From Thermodesulfovibrionales bacterium (lineage in GTDB: Bacteria; Nitrospirota; Thermodesulfovibrionia; Thermodesulfovibrionales; UBA9159), in assembly GCA_035686305.1 (NCBI GenBank), contig DASRZP010000023.1, forward strand, positions 1 to 51,692: a stretch of DNA of 51,692 nucleotides, given 5' to 3'. The notes below the pieces were generated by a model. It did no database searches, had not been told where the DNA came from, and saw only the letters and a list, made by a program, of their open reading frames with translations. Both the position numbers and the translations under genes were made by a program. Every line of letters starts with the position of its first letter. Position 1 is the stretch's first letter. Below are positions 51,497 to 51,692 of this stretch, in pieces.

Positions 51497-51692
51497 TTAC
51501 CAGGCAAATTGCTGCTCCAGCGAGGCAAGCTTTCTTTTTCTCCATTGGCCTCCATGCCAAAAATCTCCGTCGATGAAAATAGCGATACGCTCTTCAGGCA
51601 TTACAAGATCAGGTTTTCCCGGCAGACTATCCCCTCCGTTATCACTGAGACGCAGACCAGTTTCCGCAAGCGCCCTGCGCAGGGCGACTTCC
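51497..51692 (-). pseudogene. Vsr-like endonuclease, truncated and cut by the window end
   Basis: The last 64 codons before a TAA at 51497 read ALRRALAETGLRLSDN, LPGKPDLVMPEERIAIFIDG and DFWHGGQWRKRK, the core of very-short-patch-repair-type nucleases, with the metal Asp in KPD and the FWH motif. A complete protein has about 50 further residues with the E-x-W...R-N-x-x-R-D part after LASLEQQFA; here a stop follows LEQQFAW. The 5' end is outside the window. It is in line with the Mrr and DUF4928 genes, all on the minus strand. Confidence 0.65.

Overview
The window looks like a chromosome segment of an uncultured anaerobic or microaerophilic bacterium with diderm-type gene content, most plausibly Nitrospirota (Thermodesulfovibrionia-like); Desulfobacterota is a second choice. 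This rests on the gene mix: a complex-I-like membrane oxidoreductase of the energy-converting-hydrogenase-related type, an iron-sulfur electron-transfer flavoprotein, a DUF362/NapH-like/DUF3786 iron-sulfur cluster, rubrerythrin with bacteriohemerythrin, and a large secreted NHL/DUF4082 protein. No rRNA or complete tRNA is visible, so the taxonomy is inference.

Layout. 1-2.3 kb: a dispersed repeat, a small secreted Cys-rich protein, rubrerythrin, bacteriohemerythrin, then a tRNA 3'-end-like fragment followed by a small excisionase-like HTH ORF. 2.35-9.6 kb: six tightly packed genes for the complex-I-like/Ehr membrane complex (HyfB, HyfC, HyfE, HyfF, large and small subunits); the large subunit lacks all four nickel-iron cysteines. 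9.9-12.8 kb: etfB, ferredoxin-fused etfA, fabD. 13.6-21.1 kb: housekeeping run galU, hsp20, lon, thiL, DUF2062, rimO, M50 protease. 21.2-27.7 kb: accessory zone with a short Tat-exported Cys peptide, a secreted protein of about 1350 residues behind a leader with an intrinsic terminator and GEMM-like sequence, a HicBA module, a decayed antitoxin/PIN pair and a LytTR regulator. 28.0-31.3 kb: DUF362, NapGH-like and DUF3786 redox proteins. 31.3-39.3 kb: arsC, rsmD, coaD, a nicotinamidase-like hydrolase, an M3 peptidase, a DUF2301-like membrane protein, a ppnP pseudogene, an exported alpha/beta hydrolase and several repeats. 39.3-47.7 kb: a ten-gene minus-strand housekeeping operon from def to aroE. 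47.8-51.7 kb: purC, then an accessory segment with a PIN toxin-antitoxin pair lying between two copies of the purC 3' end, and a decaying restriction cluster (DUF4928 protein, frameshifted Mrr-type nuclease, truncated Vsr-like nuclease).

How the parts may work together. The Ehr complex keeps the proton-pumping membrane subunits and the complex-I-type iron-sulfur small subunit but cannot assemble a NiFe site as read, so it probably couples some non-hydrogen redox reaction to ion transport; the neighbouring ferredoxin-fused ETF is a possible but unproven partner. The two ends of the accessory material show clear genome-scar evidence: inverted and direct dispersed repeats, a repeat-truncated and frameshifted ppnP, a duplicated purC 3' end, and broken toxin and restriction genes. 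The most noteworthy items are the NiFe-less Ehr large subunit, the purC duplication around the toxin-antitoxin pair, the decaying restriction island, the candidate riboswitch before the giant surface protein, and the small Tat-exported cysteine peptide.
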